18,547 nt of DNA from an uncultured Planctomycetaceae bacterium (GTDB taxonomy: Bacteria > Planctomycetota > Planctomycetia > Pirellulales > UBA1268). Made by a program: the position numbers and the translations under genes. The notes beneath the pieces are model-generated. The model did no database searches and was not told the DNA's origin. It worked only from the letters and a program-made list of their open reading frames with translations. This document shows, piece by piece, positions 7,897 to 13,795 of this stretch. The stretch's first letter is position 1. The number at the start of each line of letters is the position of its first letter. The DNA is taken from the NCBI GenBank assembly GCA_903958265.1, contig CAJBSQ010000024.1, positions 1-18,547 on the forward strand, read 5' to 3'.

Positions 7897-8834
7897 TCTG
7901 CCGGCGGGACGGTGTCGTTCGAATGGGCCGCGTGCGCGTGCGATGACCGCTCGAGCAGGGTGATCCCCCAGGCCAGCGCGAGCCCCATCGCCAGAGCGGT
8001 GGTGAGCAGCACGCGATCGTGGCTGTGAAACTGCACCTCCGGCAGCAGGTCGGCCGCCGCGATGCACACGAACGCGCCTGCCGCCATGGCCATCGCGACC
8101 CCGAGCACGGCGTCTTGGCGACCACCAAAAAGCGACAGGCTCGCGAGAAACAGCCCGGCGCCGACCGGTACCACCGCCGCGTAGAGCGCGTTGACGAGCA
8201 GCCGCATCCGGGGCGATGCGCCGGAGTTGATCATCAGGGTGGCGATGATGCCCGCATCGAGCGGCTTGTGCAGCACGATTGCCAGAAACGTGGCGAAGCC
8301 CGCGAACAGTCCGATCCCGTGCGCCGCATCGGCCCGCACCGACGCGGCGAGGGCGGCGCCATCGGCGAGGCTGTGGAGGGCAAGGCCCGCGAAGGCGCCA
8401 CACCAGGCCCACGGACTTCGCCCCGCATCTCCGCGGGAGGCGCCGTGGTTCGGGCCGTCGTGCGGCCCGTGGTCGTGAACGCCGTGCCCGTGCTCGTGCT
8501 CGCAGCCGCCGGCGGACGTGTGGTGGGCATGCCCGTGAAACGCCCGTTCCAGGAGAAACATCAGGAAGAAACCGGCGAGCACCCAGAGCATCGTCACGTC
8601 CAGATTCCGGCCGAGCTGGATCCAGGCATGGGGCAGGAGGTGCAGCATTCCCACGCCCAGCAGCACGCCGCCGGTCAGCGATACGAGCACCTGCATCGGG
8701 CGGTGTCCGAGCGACACGAACGCCACCGACGAACCGCCGGCGAACGCGGCCGCGGCAATCAGCACCAGGGCCAGGACCAAGCTCACGGCCGCGGCGGTAT
8801 TGGGAATGGTGCTGGCGAGGAGCATGGGGCACAT
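7884..8834 (-). CDS. ZIP-family divalent metal (zinc) transporter
   Basis: 316 aa from the ATG at 8834; another ATG at 8825 is possible. Seven or eight hydrophobic segments are spread over residues 15-295. A His-rich cytoplasmic-type loop (about 100-130, including 'HGHAHHTSAGGCEHEHGHG' and 'HDHGPHDG') sits between the third and fourth helices, as in ZIP proteins. The fourth helix has 'LHSLADGAALAAS' (153-165), matching the 'HsxxDG' metal site, and the fifth has 'LHKPLDAGIIATLM', matching the second 'HK.pD' site. ZIP proteins move Zn2+ or other divalent cations into the cytoplasm. The C-terminal tail is again His-rich ('HAHAAHSND'). Ion specificity cannot be read from sequence, and no metal-responsive operator is apparent. 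Confidence 0.9.
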   Translation of the reverse strand: MCPMLLASTIPNTAAAVSLVLALVLIAAAAFAGGSSVAFVSLGHRPMQVLVSLTGGVLLGVGMLHLLPHAWIQLGRNLDVTMLWVLAGFFLMFLLERAFHGHAHHTSAGGCEHEHGHGVHDHGPHDGPNHGASRGDAGRSPWAWCGAFAGLALHSLADGAALAASVRADAAHGIGLFAGFATFLAIVLHKPLDAGIIATLMINSGASPRMRLLVNALYAAVVPVGAGLFLASLSLFGGRQDAVLGVAMAMAAGAFVCIAAADLLPEVQFHSHDRVLLTTALAMGLALAWGITLLERSSHAHAAHSNDTVPPADHDG

Positions 8835-8900
8835 GGCGGGGATCCGGCGGCAAGCGAGCCATGATCCCGCCGCCCGCGGCGGCACACAAGTGGCCTGCCA

Positions 8901-9677
8901 CTACCGCCGGAACTGCGGCTGCGGGTTCTGCTGATAGGGCTGCGAATACTGCTGCGGGTAGGGCTGCGGGTACGACTGGGGGTAGGGCTGCGGGGAAACC
9001 CGCGCCGCGTGCTCCATGTGCTGCCGCATGTTTGCCATCCGCTCGGTCCAGGCCGCATCGCCAGCCGCGACGGCCCCCAGCACGAGCACGATGCCGTAGG
9101 CGATCAGATTCGGCCAGAGTTCCGGGCCGGCGAACTTGAGCGCCGTGCCGAACGACTTCTTCACCTTCGGCCCGAACAGTCCCTGCCTTGCGGCCCAGAT
9201 CTCGTCGAGCACGAGGTGTGTCAGAAAGCCGAGCACCACCGCACTGCAGACGTAGTAGCGGCGGAGCGGTTCTGCCGAGGAGAACGCCAAGAACGTCACC
9301 TGGCCGGCGATCGCGGCCGCTGGCACGCTGTGCAGCATGCCGCGATGCTTGGAATAGTTTTCCAGCAGCCAGGTGAGCCCGAACCGCAAGGCCGCGTAGA
9401 TCGCCGCCGCCGCAATGATCATCGCCTCAAGCGGCATCCCCCACTGCTGGAAGCGGTGGATCATCAGCATGGGCACGATGGCGGCGGCAAAGGCCACGCT
9501 CTCGCGGAGCGGCGCGCCGGGTCCGCTGTCGAGATCGGGCAGCATTCCCGAGACCGCACACACACCGGCGCCGAGGGCGGCCGTCGTCGGGGGCATGCCT
9601 CCGAGATACCATGCCGCCGCGCCATAGCCCGCGCCAATGATGGACGACGCGGTGATGTGCGCGCGGAACCCGGGCAC
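8901..9677 (-). CDS. DUF457/YdjM-like membrane-bound metal-dependent hydrolase family protein
   Basis: 258 aa from a GTG at 9677 preceded by AAGGGA at good spacing. This start gives the usual short N-terminus 'FRAHITASSIIGAGYGAAAW'. Family motifs are present: 'SGMLPDLDS' (43-51), 'SKHRGMLHSVPAA' (109-121) and 'LTHLVLDEIW' (152-161). These Asp/His clusters are the presumed metal ligands in the LexA-regulated YdjM/DUF457 group. About five membrane helices precede residue 205. The last 30 residues are a Gln/Pro/Tyr repeat tail unusual for the family (see repeat entry). The biochemical role of the family is unproven. The frame stays open to an ATG at 9791 but the added residues are not family-like. 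Confidence 0.86.
   Translation of the reverse strand: MPGFRAHITASSIIGAGYGAAAWYLGGMPPTTAALGAGVCAVSGMLPDLDSGPGAPLRESVAFAAAIVPMLMIHRFQQWGMPLEAMIIAAAAIYAALRFGLTWLLENYSKHRGMLHSVPAAAIAGQVTFLAFSSAEPLRRYYVCSAVVLGFLTHLVLDEIWAARQGLFGPKVKKSFGTALKFAGPELWPNLIAYGIVLVLGAVAAGDAAWTERMANMRQHMEHAARVSPQPYPQSYPQPYPQQYSQPYQQNPQPQFRR
8910..8999 (-). repeat. Degenerate repeat encoding a Q/P/Y-rich C-terminal tail
   Basis: Short units built on 'PQPYPQ' and 'QQYSQPY' repeat at the C-terminus of the DUF457-like protein, with matching repeats such as 'gggtagggctgcggg' in the DNA. The tail is predicted to be disordered and may stick to other proteins or to the cell wall. Confidence 0.7.
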
Positions 9678-9854
9678 GAGGCGATTCCCTTCGAGGCAAA
9701 CAGCGGCGAGAAGAGGACGAATCCCCGGCTTCCCACCCCGTCGGCGCAGGCCGGACTCCGTTCCGGACCACACCGACACTTGCTCCCTCATCGGCCATCG
9801 CCAGTAAAACCGTCAGCCGATGACGCCGCCCATCCCCTGCACCGCCAAATAGAT

Positions 9855-9875
9855 ACGGTCGGTTTTTCCGGCCGT
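9855..9875. promoter_or_regulatory. Hairpin in the divergent intergenic region
   Basis: ACGGTCGG and CCGGCCGT flank a TTTTT loop, giving an 8-bp stem with one G.U wobble when read as plus-strand RNA. It could be a weak terminator for stray transcription or a protein-binding dyad. Confidence 0.4.
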
Positions 9876-10035
9876 GTTTCCATCCACCCGACCACCAGGA
9901 GGAGAAATCAGGTGGACTGGGAGGCTTGGCGAAGATTTACGTGCAGCGCTGCCGGCGAAAGCGACGCCGTTCGCCGAAGACTGGGAAGCCTGGGAACTCT
10001 GCGCGGCCTGCACAGGCGGCGGCAGCACAGGCGTC

Positions 10036-10085
10036 ATAGCCAAAAATACCCGGATCTTCTGGGCTTCGTTGGTTCCTTTGGCTAT
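10036..10085 (+). promoter_or_regulatory. Long hairpin in the leader of the CvpA-family gene
   Basis: ATAGCCAAA (10036-10044) pairs perfectly with TTTGGCTAT (10077-10085). A symmetric 3x3 internal loop (AAT/TCC) leads to a further 3-bp helix (ACC/GGT) and a 20-nt apical loop. The element ends 61 nt before the CvpA ATG. The symmetric form suggests a structured 5'-UTR rather than chance, but no known riboswitch class is recognised. Confidence 0.5.
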
Positions 10086-10146
10086 CCCTACACTTCGCCT
10101 CCCCCCGCACCCGCCTCCGCTGGCGAACGTCAGGAGAAACGGCTCG

Positions 10147-11004
10147 ATGGCGATCGAAGGCTACGACCTCGTGATGCTGGGAATCCTCGCCGCCGCGGCG
10201 GTGCTCGGCTACTTCAAGGGCATGGTGTGGCAGTTGGCCTGGATCGCGGGCATCGCGGCGAGTGGCTTTCTCGCCCTGCGGTTCAGCGGCCAACTCGCCC
10301 CCTACTTCGGCCAGCAGGCGCCCTGGAATCGACTCATCGCCATGCTGGCGATCTACGTCGGCACGTCCCTGGCGGTGTGGCTCGTCTTCAGCGTGATCTC
10401 GGGGGCGATCAACGCGGTGCATCTGTCGTCCTTTGACCATCAGCTCGGACTGCTCCTGGGCCTGGCCAAAGGGGCCCTGATGTGTGTGGTCGTGACCTTC
10501 TTCGCAGTCACGCTGGCTCCCGCCTACCGCCACCAGATCGTCTCCAGCCGGAGTGGCCGGCTCGTGGCCGAGATCATCGTCCGCGCCGATGAGATCCTGC
10601 CGCCCAACATCGCCGAGCCGGTCCAGCCGTTCGTGAAGCAGTTCGAGGAACAGTTCCGCCAGCCCGCTGCCGGTGGCGACATGGCCCCGCCGGCCAACCT
10701 CGTGCCGTCGCAGCCCTCGTCCCTGAAGGCGATCTGGGACGGCGTCACGTCGGCCACGGCATGGACAAACACGGGAGCCGTGCCGGCAGGCCCGGCGCCA
10801 GGGCAGGGGGGTGCGCAGGCCGCGGCCGTCGGGTTCACGACGCCGCATGCCTGGGGTGGCCCGGGCGGGGCGGCACCGTTCCAGCCGGCACCACCGGCAC
10901 CACCGGCGGCGAGTGGGTTTCCGAACCGGCCGTCGTATCAGCCGATTCCGGCGCCGCCAGGACAGTTCCCAGTGGGCGCGCAGACGCCGCTCCCCATCCG
11001 CTAA
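10147..11004 (+). CDS. CvpA-family membrane protein
   Basis: 285 aa. The ATG at 10147 has AGGAGAAA about 8 nt upstream. Four hydrophobic segments at about residues 5-22, 28-46, 62-86 and 100-125 fit the CvpA (colicin V production) family. 'MAIEGYDLVMLGILAAAAVLG' and 'FKGMVWQLAWIAG' form the typical first helix pair, and 'DHQLGLLLGLAKGALMCVV' the conserved third region. CvpA proteins are inner-membrane proteins tied to envelope homeostasis in other bacteria; the mechanism is unknown. After residue 175 comes a cytoplasmic or periplasmic Pro/Ala/Gly-rich tail of about 110 residues that the core family lacks; similar tails are common in GC-rich genomes. The frame is open upstream to 9874 but the added part overlaps the leader hairpin. 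Confidence 0.85.
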   Translation: MAIEGYDLVMLGILAAAAVLGYFKGMVWQLAWIAGIAASGFLALRFSGQLAPYFGQQAPWNRLIAMLAIYVGTSLAVWLVFSVISGAINAVHLSSFDHQLGLLLGLAKGALMCVVVTFFAVTLAPAYRHQIVSSRSGRLVAEIIVRADEILPPNIAEPVQPFVKQFEEQFRQPAAGGDMAPPANLVPSQPSSLKAIWDGVTSATAWTNTGAVPAGPAPGQGGAQAAAVGFTTPHAWGGPGGAAPFQPAPPAPPAASGFPNRPSYQPIPAPPGQFPVGAQTPLPIR

Positions 11005-11260
11005 GCGAGCTGCTGATGGCGTGCGACGCGAGCCACTGCTCCGCGGTCATCATCGACGAGACTCGACCTGACTCGACCAGCGACCCAGCGCCCGAATCAC
11101 GGCGGCCATCACGACCGCCTAGCGGGTTCATGCGGGCAGGGCAGCGGGGGATCGGACCTGGAAAACAAGGGGAAAATGGCAAGGGCCAACCGGACATAAG
11201 AGACATTATCGGACGTTGGGGAGAGGGGCGGAATCGGGGCTGATTGGCTATCCTCACCGC
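11005..11260. other. Intergenic region between the CvpA-family and MazG-like genes
   Basis: 256 nt with no gene seen. The segment at about 11158-11215 is distinctly A-richer than its surroundings and includes 'ACATAAGAGACATTATC', a plausible place for the promoter of the MazG-like gene, but no -35/-10 pair can be fixed. The 8-mer ACTCGACC occurs twice, 2 nt apart, near 11060-11080. Confidence 0.35.
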
Positions 11261-11641
11261 ATGTCTCACCTCCCTTCCACCGTCACGCTCGCCGACCTCG
11301 TGGCGGCCGTCTGCCGGTTTCGGGACGAACGCGACTGGGCGCAGTTTCACACGCCGAAGAACCTGGCCGCAGCGGTCGCCATCGAGGCGGCCGAACTCCA
11401 GGAGCGGTTTCTCTGGAAGACCGACGCCGAGGTCGACCAGGATCTGGCCGACGGGGCCAAGCGGGCCGGCGTGGCCGACGAGATCGCCGACGTCGTGATG
11501 TTCACGATGCTCCTCGCCGACCGGCTGGGCATCGACCTGGCCGAGGCGATCGCCGCCAAACTCGCGGCGAACGAGCAGAAATATCCCGTGAAGCTCGCCC
11601 GCGGCAACGCCCGCAAGTACACGGAACTCCGGGGCGGCTGA
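11261..11641 (+). CDS. MazG-like nucleotide pyrophosphohydrolase (dCTPase/RS21-C6 type)
   Basis: 126 aa, all-alpha NTP pyrophosphatase of the short MazG-like class that converts (d)NTPs to NMP and pyrophosphate and cleans the nucleotide pool. 'WAQFHTPKNLAAAVAIEAAELQE' carries the first metal-binding pair (Glu42, Glu45). 'VADEIADVVMFTMLLADRLGIDL' carries the second (Glu74, Asp77). 'NEQKYPV...ARGNARKYTEL' matches the closing 'N..KYP...a.g...KY' block of the DCTPP1/RS21-C6 group. The ATG at 11261 follows an A/G-rich stretch with no strong ribosome site. It stands alone in its orientation, convergent with the HEPN gene. Substrate preference (dCTP or others) cannot be determined from sequence. Confidence 0.92.
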   Translation: MSHLPSTVTLADLVAAVCRFRDERDWAQFHTPKNLAAAVAIEAAELQERFLWKTDAEVDQDLADGAKRAGVADEIADVVMFTMLLADRLGIDLAEAIAAKLAANEQKYPVKLARGNARKYTELRGG

Positions 11642-11659
11642 GCCGGCAAGCCCGGCCGC

Positions 11660-12040
11660 TCAGCGAATCAACGGCTCCGCGAACGCCCGCAGGCTCCGTA
11701 CCTGATCGAGCCACTTCGCCCGCTCGCCTTCGGCCGCAGACTGGATGGCGTCATAGCGGAATGTCGTTCCAAACTGAGTCAGCCTGGCGATCTGCGAGAG
11801 CTCCTCAGGCAGTTGGATGCTGTCTTTAGCGAGTAACTCGACCAGAACGCGGAGGTTGTGCGTCCTGGGATACTCGACGCCACGCGATGCCAAGACAGCT
11901 TTGAGCAACTTCTCAACTGCTTGCTGGGCATGGAACCCCAGGGTGTCGTCATCGACTTCCTGATCATCGAGCAGCCGCTCGAGCACAAGCTCGTCCTGCC
12001 GCGCCTTCCGCAACAGGACTTCTGGCCGGTCAGGCGGCAT
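11660..12040 (-). CDS. HEPN-domain protein, probable toxin of a HEPN/MNT pair
   Basis: 126 aa from the ATG at 12040, which overlaps the MNT gene's end by 11 nt. The helical HEPN signature is clear: 'ARQDELVLERLLDD' then 'LGFHAQQAVEKLLKAVLASRG' (35-54) and 'YPRTHNLRVLVELL' (57-70), as in the Pfam HEPN group ('FhaqQAaEKalKall...TH.L..L'). HEPN proteins paired with a minimal nucleotidyltransferase form toxin-antitoxin modules, in which HEPN is an RNase or other toxin and MNT blocks it, in known cases by adding AMP to HEPN. The classical R-X4-6-H RNase motif is not clean here: Arg53 to His61 has seven residues between. Activity is therefore uncertain. A TTG at 12076 would extend the protein by 12 residues. 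Confidence 0.87.
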   Translation of the reverse strand: MPPDRPEVLLRKARQDELVLERLLDDQEVDDDTLGFHAQQAVEKLLKAVLASRGVEYPRTHNLRVLVELLAKDSIQLPEELSQIARLTQFGTTFRYDAIQSAAEGERAKWLDQVRSLRAFAEPLIR

Positions 12041-12371
12041 ACAGCACTCGGCCTTCTTGCCGTGCGGCTCGTTCAACCGTGCCTGGCTGGTCTGCTCGCT
12101 CCTCGAATTCAGATTCGCTGACGAGGAGAATGTCTACCGGCATCAGAATTCCAGCCAGCGATCGGTCGAGCTCGATAATTTCCTCATAGCGATCCGCGAC
12201 GCGCGGCTTGATCACCAACAGATCGACGTCGCTGTGATCGTCGGCGTCGCCGCGGGCCTGTGACCCGAAGAGGATGATCTTCGTCGGCTGCGCGACCGCC
12301 ACGAGCCGCTTGATGGCGGCCTGCATCTTCTCGGGTGTCGGTGCCCAGATGGGCGTATTCGCTGTGGCCAT
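12030..12371 (-). CDS. Minimal nucleotidyltransferase (MNT), probable antitoxin
   Basis: 113 aa from the ATG at 12371. 'KIILFGSQARGDADDHSDVDLLVI' carries the pol-beta-type signature: Gly36-Ser37, then Asp48 and Asp50, with a third Asp80 in 'MPVDILLVS'. All three metal-binding acidic residues are present, so the enzyme is likely active. MNT proteins of this kind act on their HEPN partner, encoded immediately downstream with an 11-nt overlap. The two genes almost certainly form one transcript and one toxin-antitoxin unit. The ribosome site is weak, and the frame is open to 12419. The neighbouring stretch upstream holds remnants of at least one other toxin-antitoxin gene. Confidence 0.9.
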   Translation of the reverse strand: MATANTPIWAPTPEKMQAAIKRLVAVAQPTKIILFGSQARGDADDHSDVDLLVIKPRVADRYEEIIELDRSLAGILMPVDILLVSESEFEERADQPGTVERAARQEGRVLYAA

Positions 12372-12415
12372 GCTCGTTATGCTACCCAGGCGCATCGCGG
12401 CAGGCCACGGCAGCC

Positions 12416-12523
12416 TCACGCCGAAGTCGACCGAGGCCGCTCGACCAGCCGGCCGGAGATGTATTTGTGCAAGATGCTCGAGATGAAGGTCTGGTAAGGA
12501 ACCCCTTCTTCAACGGCCGCTCT
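12416..12523 (-). pseudogene. Remnant of a CopG/BrnA-like antitoxin, C-terminus only
   Basis: Thirty-five codons to a TGA read 'RAAVEEGVPYQTFISSILHK' then 'YISGRLVERPRSTSA'. This matches from memory the C-terminus of a common antitoxin family ('...L..RA.EEGiPYQTLISSvLHKYvsGRLve'). An in-frame TAG at 12526-12524 sits immediately before it, where homologues often have Gln, and no start codon or N-terminus is present. I call it a decayed antitoxin. A database search with the 35 residues would settle it. Confidence 0.55.
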
Positions 12524-12586
12524 CTACAGGTGCGTGTTTCTGCTCGGAATGATCGTCTTCAAGAACAGCACTTCGCCGGAGCGCTG

Positions 12587-12700
12587 TCACGCCGACGCGT
12601 AGCCGGAGTCGGTGCGGCGGGCGTGGCCGAGGGCCACGAGGGTGGCGAGGATTTCTTCGACCCGCGGTGCCTTGGCGTTTTTGAACTGCCGGCCACGCCG
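12587..12700 (-). pseudogene. Remnant resembling the C-terminus of a DNA methyltransferase or helicase-type protein
   Basis: Immediately after the accA stop codon, and in the same frame, 37 codons run to a TGA. They read 'RRGRQFKNAKAPRVEEILAT' and then 'LVALGHARRTDSGYASA'. The pattern 'F...a...v.eILaTL.aLG.Ar' is the C-terminal winged-helix-like ending I associate with restriction-modification or BREX-like methyltransferases. There is no start codon and no catalytic part. Codon choice is GC3-rich, like real coding sequence here. Family assignment is tentative. Confidence 0.4.
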
Positions 12701-13672
12701 TCAGCCGGCCGCTTCGCCCTCGAGAAACACGCCCATCCGGCGAAACTTCTCGTACCGCTCGTTGACGAGCTGGTCCCGCGGGCGAGCCAGTAGTTCGCGG
12801 AGGCTGCGTGCCAAAAACATCTTGAGCCGGGCCGCCATCCGCCGCGGATGCCGGTGGGCGCCGCCGGCCGGCTCCTCGATCACCGCGTCGATGACGCCGA
12901 GCTCCTTCAGGTCGGCCGACCGAAATCGGAGGGCCCGGGCCGCGTCTGCCTTGAACTCGACGCTCTTCCAGAGAATGCCGGCACACCCCTCGGGACTGAT
13001 CACGCTGTAGTAGGCATGCTCGAGCACCGCCACCCGGTCGCCCACGCCGATCCCCAGCGCGCCGCCCGAACCGCCCTCCCCGATCACCACGCAGACGATC
13101 GGCACCGGAAGCGTGGCCATCAGGAACATGCTTTCGGCGATCACCTGAGCCTGGCCGCGTTCCTCAGCTCCCACGCCCGGATAGGCGCCGGGGGTGTCGA
13201 TCAGGCAGATCACCGGCAGCCCGTATTTGGCCGCCAGCTTCATCTTGCCCATCGCCTTGCGGTAGCCCTCCGGATGGGCGCACCCGAAATGGCAGGCCTG
13301 CCGCTCGGCGAGGGTCTTGCCCTTCTGGTGGCCGATCACCATCACCTTGTACTGGTCGAGCTTGGCGAACCCAGACAGCATCGCCGGATCGTCGCCGAAG
13401 GATTTGTCGCCGTGGAGTTCCACGAACTCGTCGAACACGAGGTCGAGGTAATCGCTGGTCTTGGGCCGGTTGGGATGTCGAGAGACCTGGACGGTCTGCC
13501 ACGGATCGAGCGTTCCGAAGACCTTCTTCTGGACCTCCACGAGTTCCCGCTTCAGCCGTCGGGACTCCTGCTGCTGCTGACCCCCCAGGGGCGCGGCCTC
13601 GAGCGCGGCGATCCGGTCCTCGATCTCGTAGATCGGCTTTTCCAGCGGCAGGCGGTGCAGTCCGGCAGCCAT
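12701..13672 (-). CDS. accA: Acetyl-CoA carboxylase carboxyltransferase subunit alpha
   Basis: 323 aa, the normal length. With AccD it transfers the carboxyl group from carboxybiotin on AccB to acetyl-CoA, making malonyl-CoA for fatty-acid synthesis (cytosol). Seen: the N-terminal helix 'LEKPIYEIEDRIAALEA'; 'SRHPNRPKTSDYLDLVFDEF' (64 onward); 'ELHGDKSFGDDPAMLSGFAKL'; 'GHQKGKTLAER'; 'GYRKAMGKMKLAAKYGLPVI'; 'DTPGAYPGVGAEERGQ'; 'GEGGSGGALGIGVGD', the oxyanion-hole Gly-Gly loop; 'SPEGCAGILWKS'; and the closing 'ERYEKFRRMGVF'. The ATG at 13672 has GAGAGA upstream. A 123-nt gap separates it from the kinase gene upstream and carries the dyad repeats described below. Other acc genes are not in the window. 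Confidence 0.96.
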   Translation of the reverse strand: MAAGLHRLPLEKPIYEIEDRIAALEAAPLGGQQQQESRRLKRELVEVQKKVFGTLDPWQTVQVSRHPNRPKTSDYLDLVFDEFVELHGDKSFGDDPAMLSGFAKLDQYKVMVIGHQKGKTLAERQACHFGCAHPEGYRKAMGKMKLAAKYGLPVICLIDTPGAYPGVGAEERGQAQVIAESMFLMATLPVPIVCVVIGEGGSGGALGIGVGDRVAVLEHAYYSVISPEGCAGILWKSVEFKADAARALRFRSADLKELGVIDAVIEEPAGGAHRHPRRMAARLKMFLARSLRELLARPRDQLVNERYEKFRRMGVFLEGEAAG

Positions 13673-13712
13673 CGGCAGGGTCTCTCGCGGGGGCTTGGTC
13701 GGGGTCCTAGAG

Positions 13713-13729
13713 TTTCCCCGGCCGGGAAA
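13713..13729. promoter_or_regulatory. Palindromic hairpin in the accA leader
   Basis: TTTCCC (13713-13718) and GGGAAA (13724-13729) flank CGGCC. It overlaps the first copy of the 12-mer repeat and could be a terminator of the upstream kinase operon or an operator. Confidence 0.35.
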
Positions 13730-13752
13730 TCCCGCGTCAACCGGGAAATCCC
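13722..13752. repeat. Two copies of a dyad-symmetric 12-mer upstream of accA
   Basis: CCGGGAAATCCC occurs at 13722-13733 and 13741-13752, 19 bp apart start to start (just under two helical turns). Each has GGGA/TCCC arms around two bases. On the minus strand a TTGACG (13740-13735) lies between them and could be a -35 box of an accA promoter. A regulator-binding site is a reasonable guess. Fatty-acid genes are regulated in many bacteria, but no known operator is matched. Confidence 0.45.
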
Positions 13753-13795
13753 CGCCGTGAAATCGAGCGTTTCCGGGCTCCCGAGGGACGACGCG

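Larger units (their letters stand above)
9678..10146. other. 469-nt divergent intergenic region with two hairpins and an orphan SD-like site
   Basis: No convincing gene. It lies between the DUF457-like gene (minus) and the CvpA-family gene (plus), so both promoters should be here, but I cannot place -35/-10 boxes. It contains a hairpin at 9855-9875, an AGGAGGAGAA sequence at 9898-9907 with no credible reading frame behind it, and an extended hairpin at 10036-10085. Confidence 0.6.
12372..12700. other. 329-nt stretch with two gene remnants between accA and the HEPN/MNT pair
   Basis: No intact gene. Two minus-strand C-terminal fragments can be read (12416-12523 and 12587-12700). The rest shows nothing recognisable. 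This looks like a decayed accessory insertion downstream of accA. Confidence 0.5.

Noticed and set aside
9813..10043. A 76-codon minus-strand frame in the divergent intergenic region
   Set aside because: No ribosome site, no recognisable domain, and it covers the leader hairpin of the CvpA-family gene.
12041..12076. Longer TTG start for the HEPN gene
   Set aside because: It would add 12 non-conserved residues and enlarge the overlap with MNT to 47 nt; the ATG at 12040 fits the family better.
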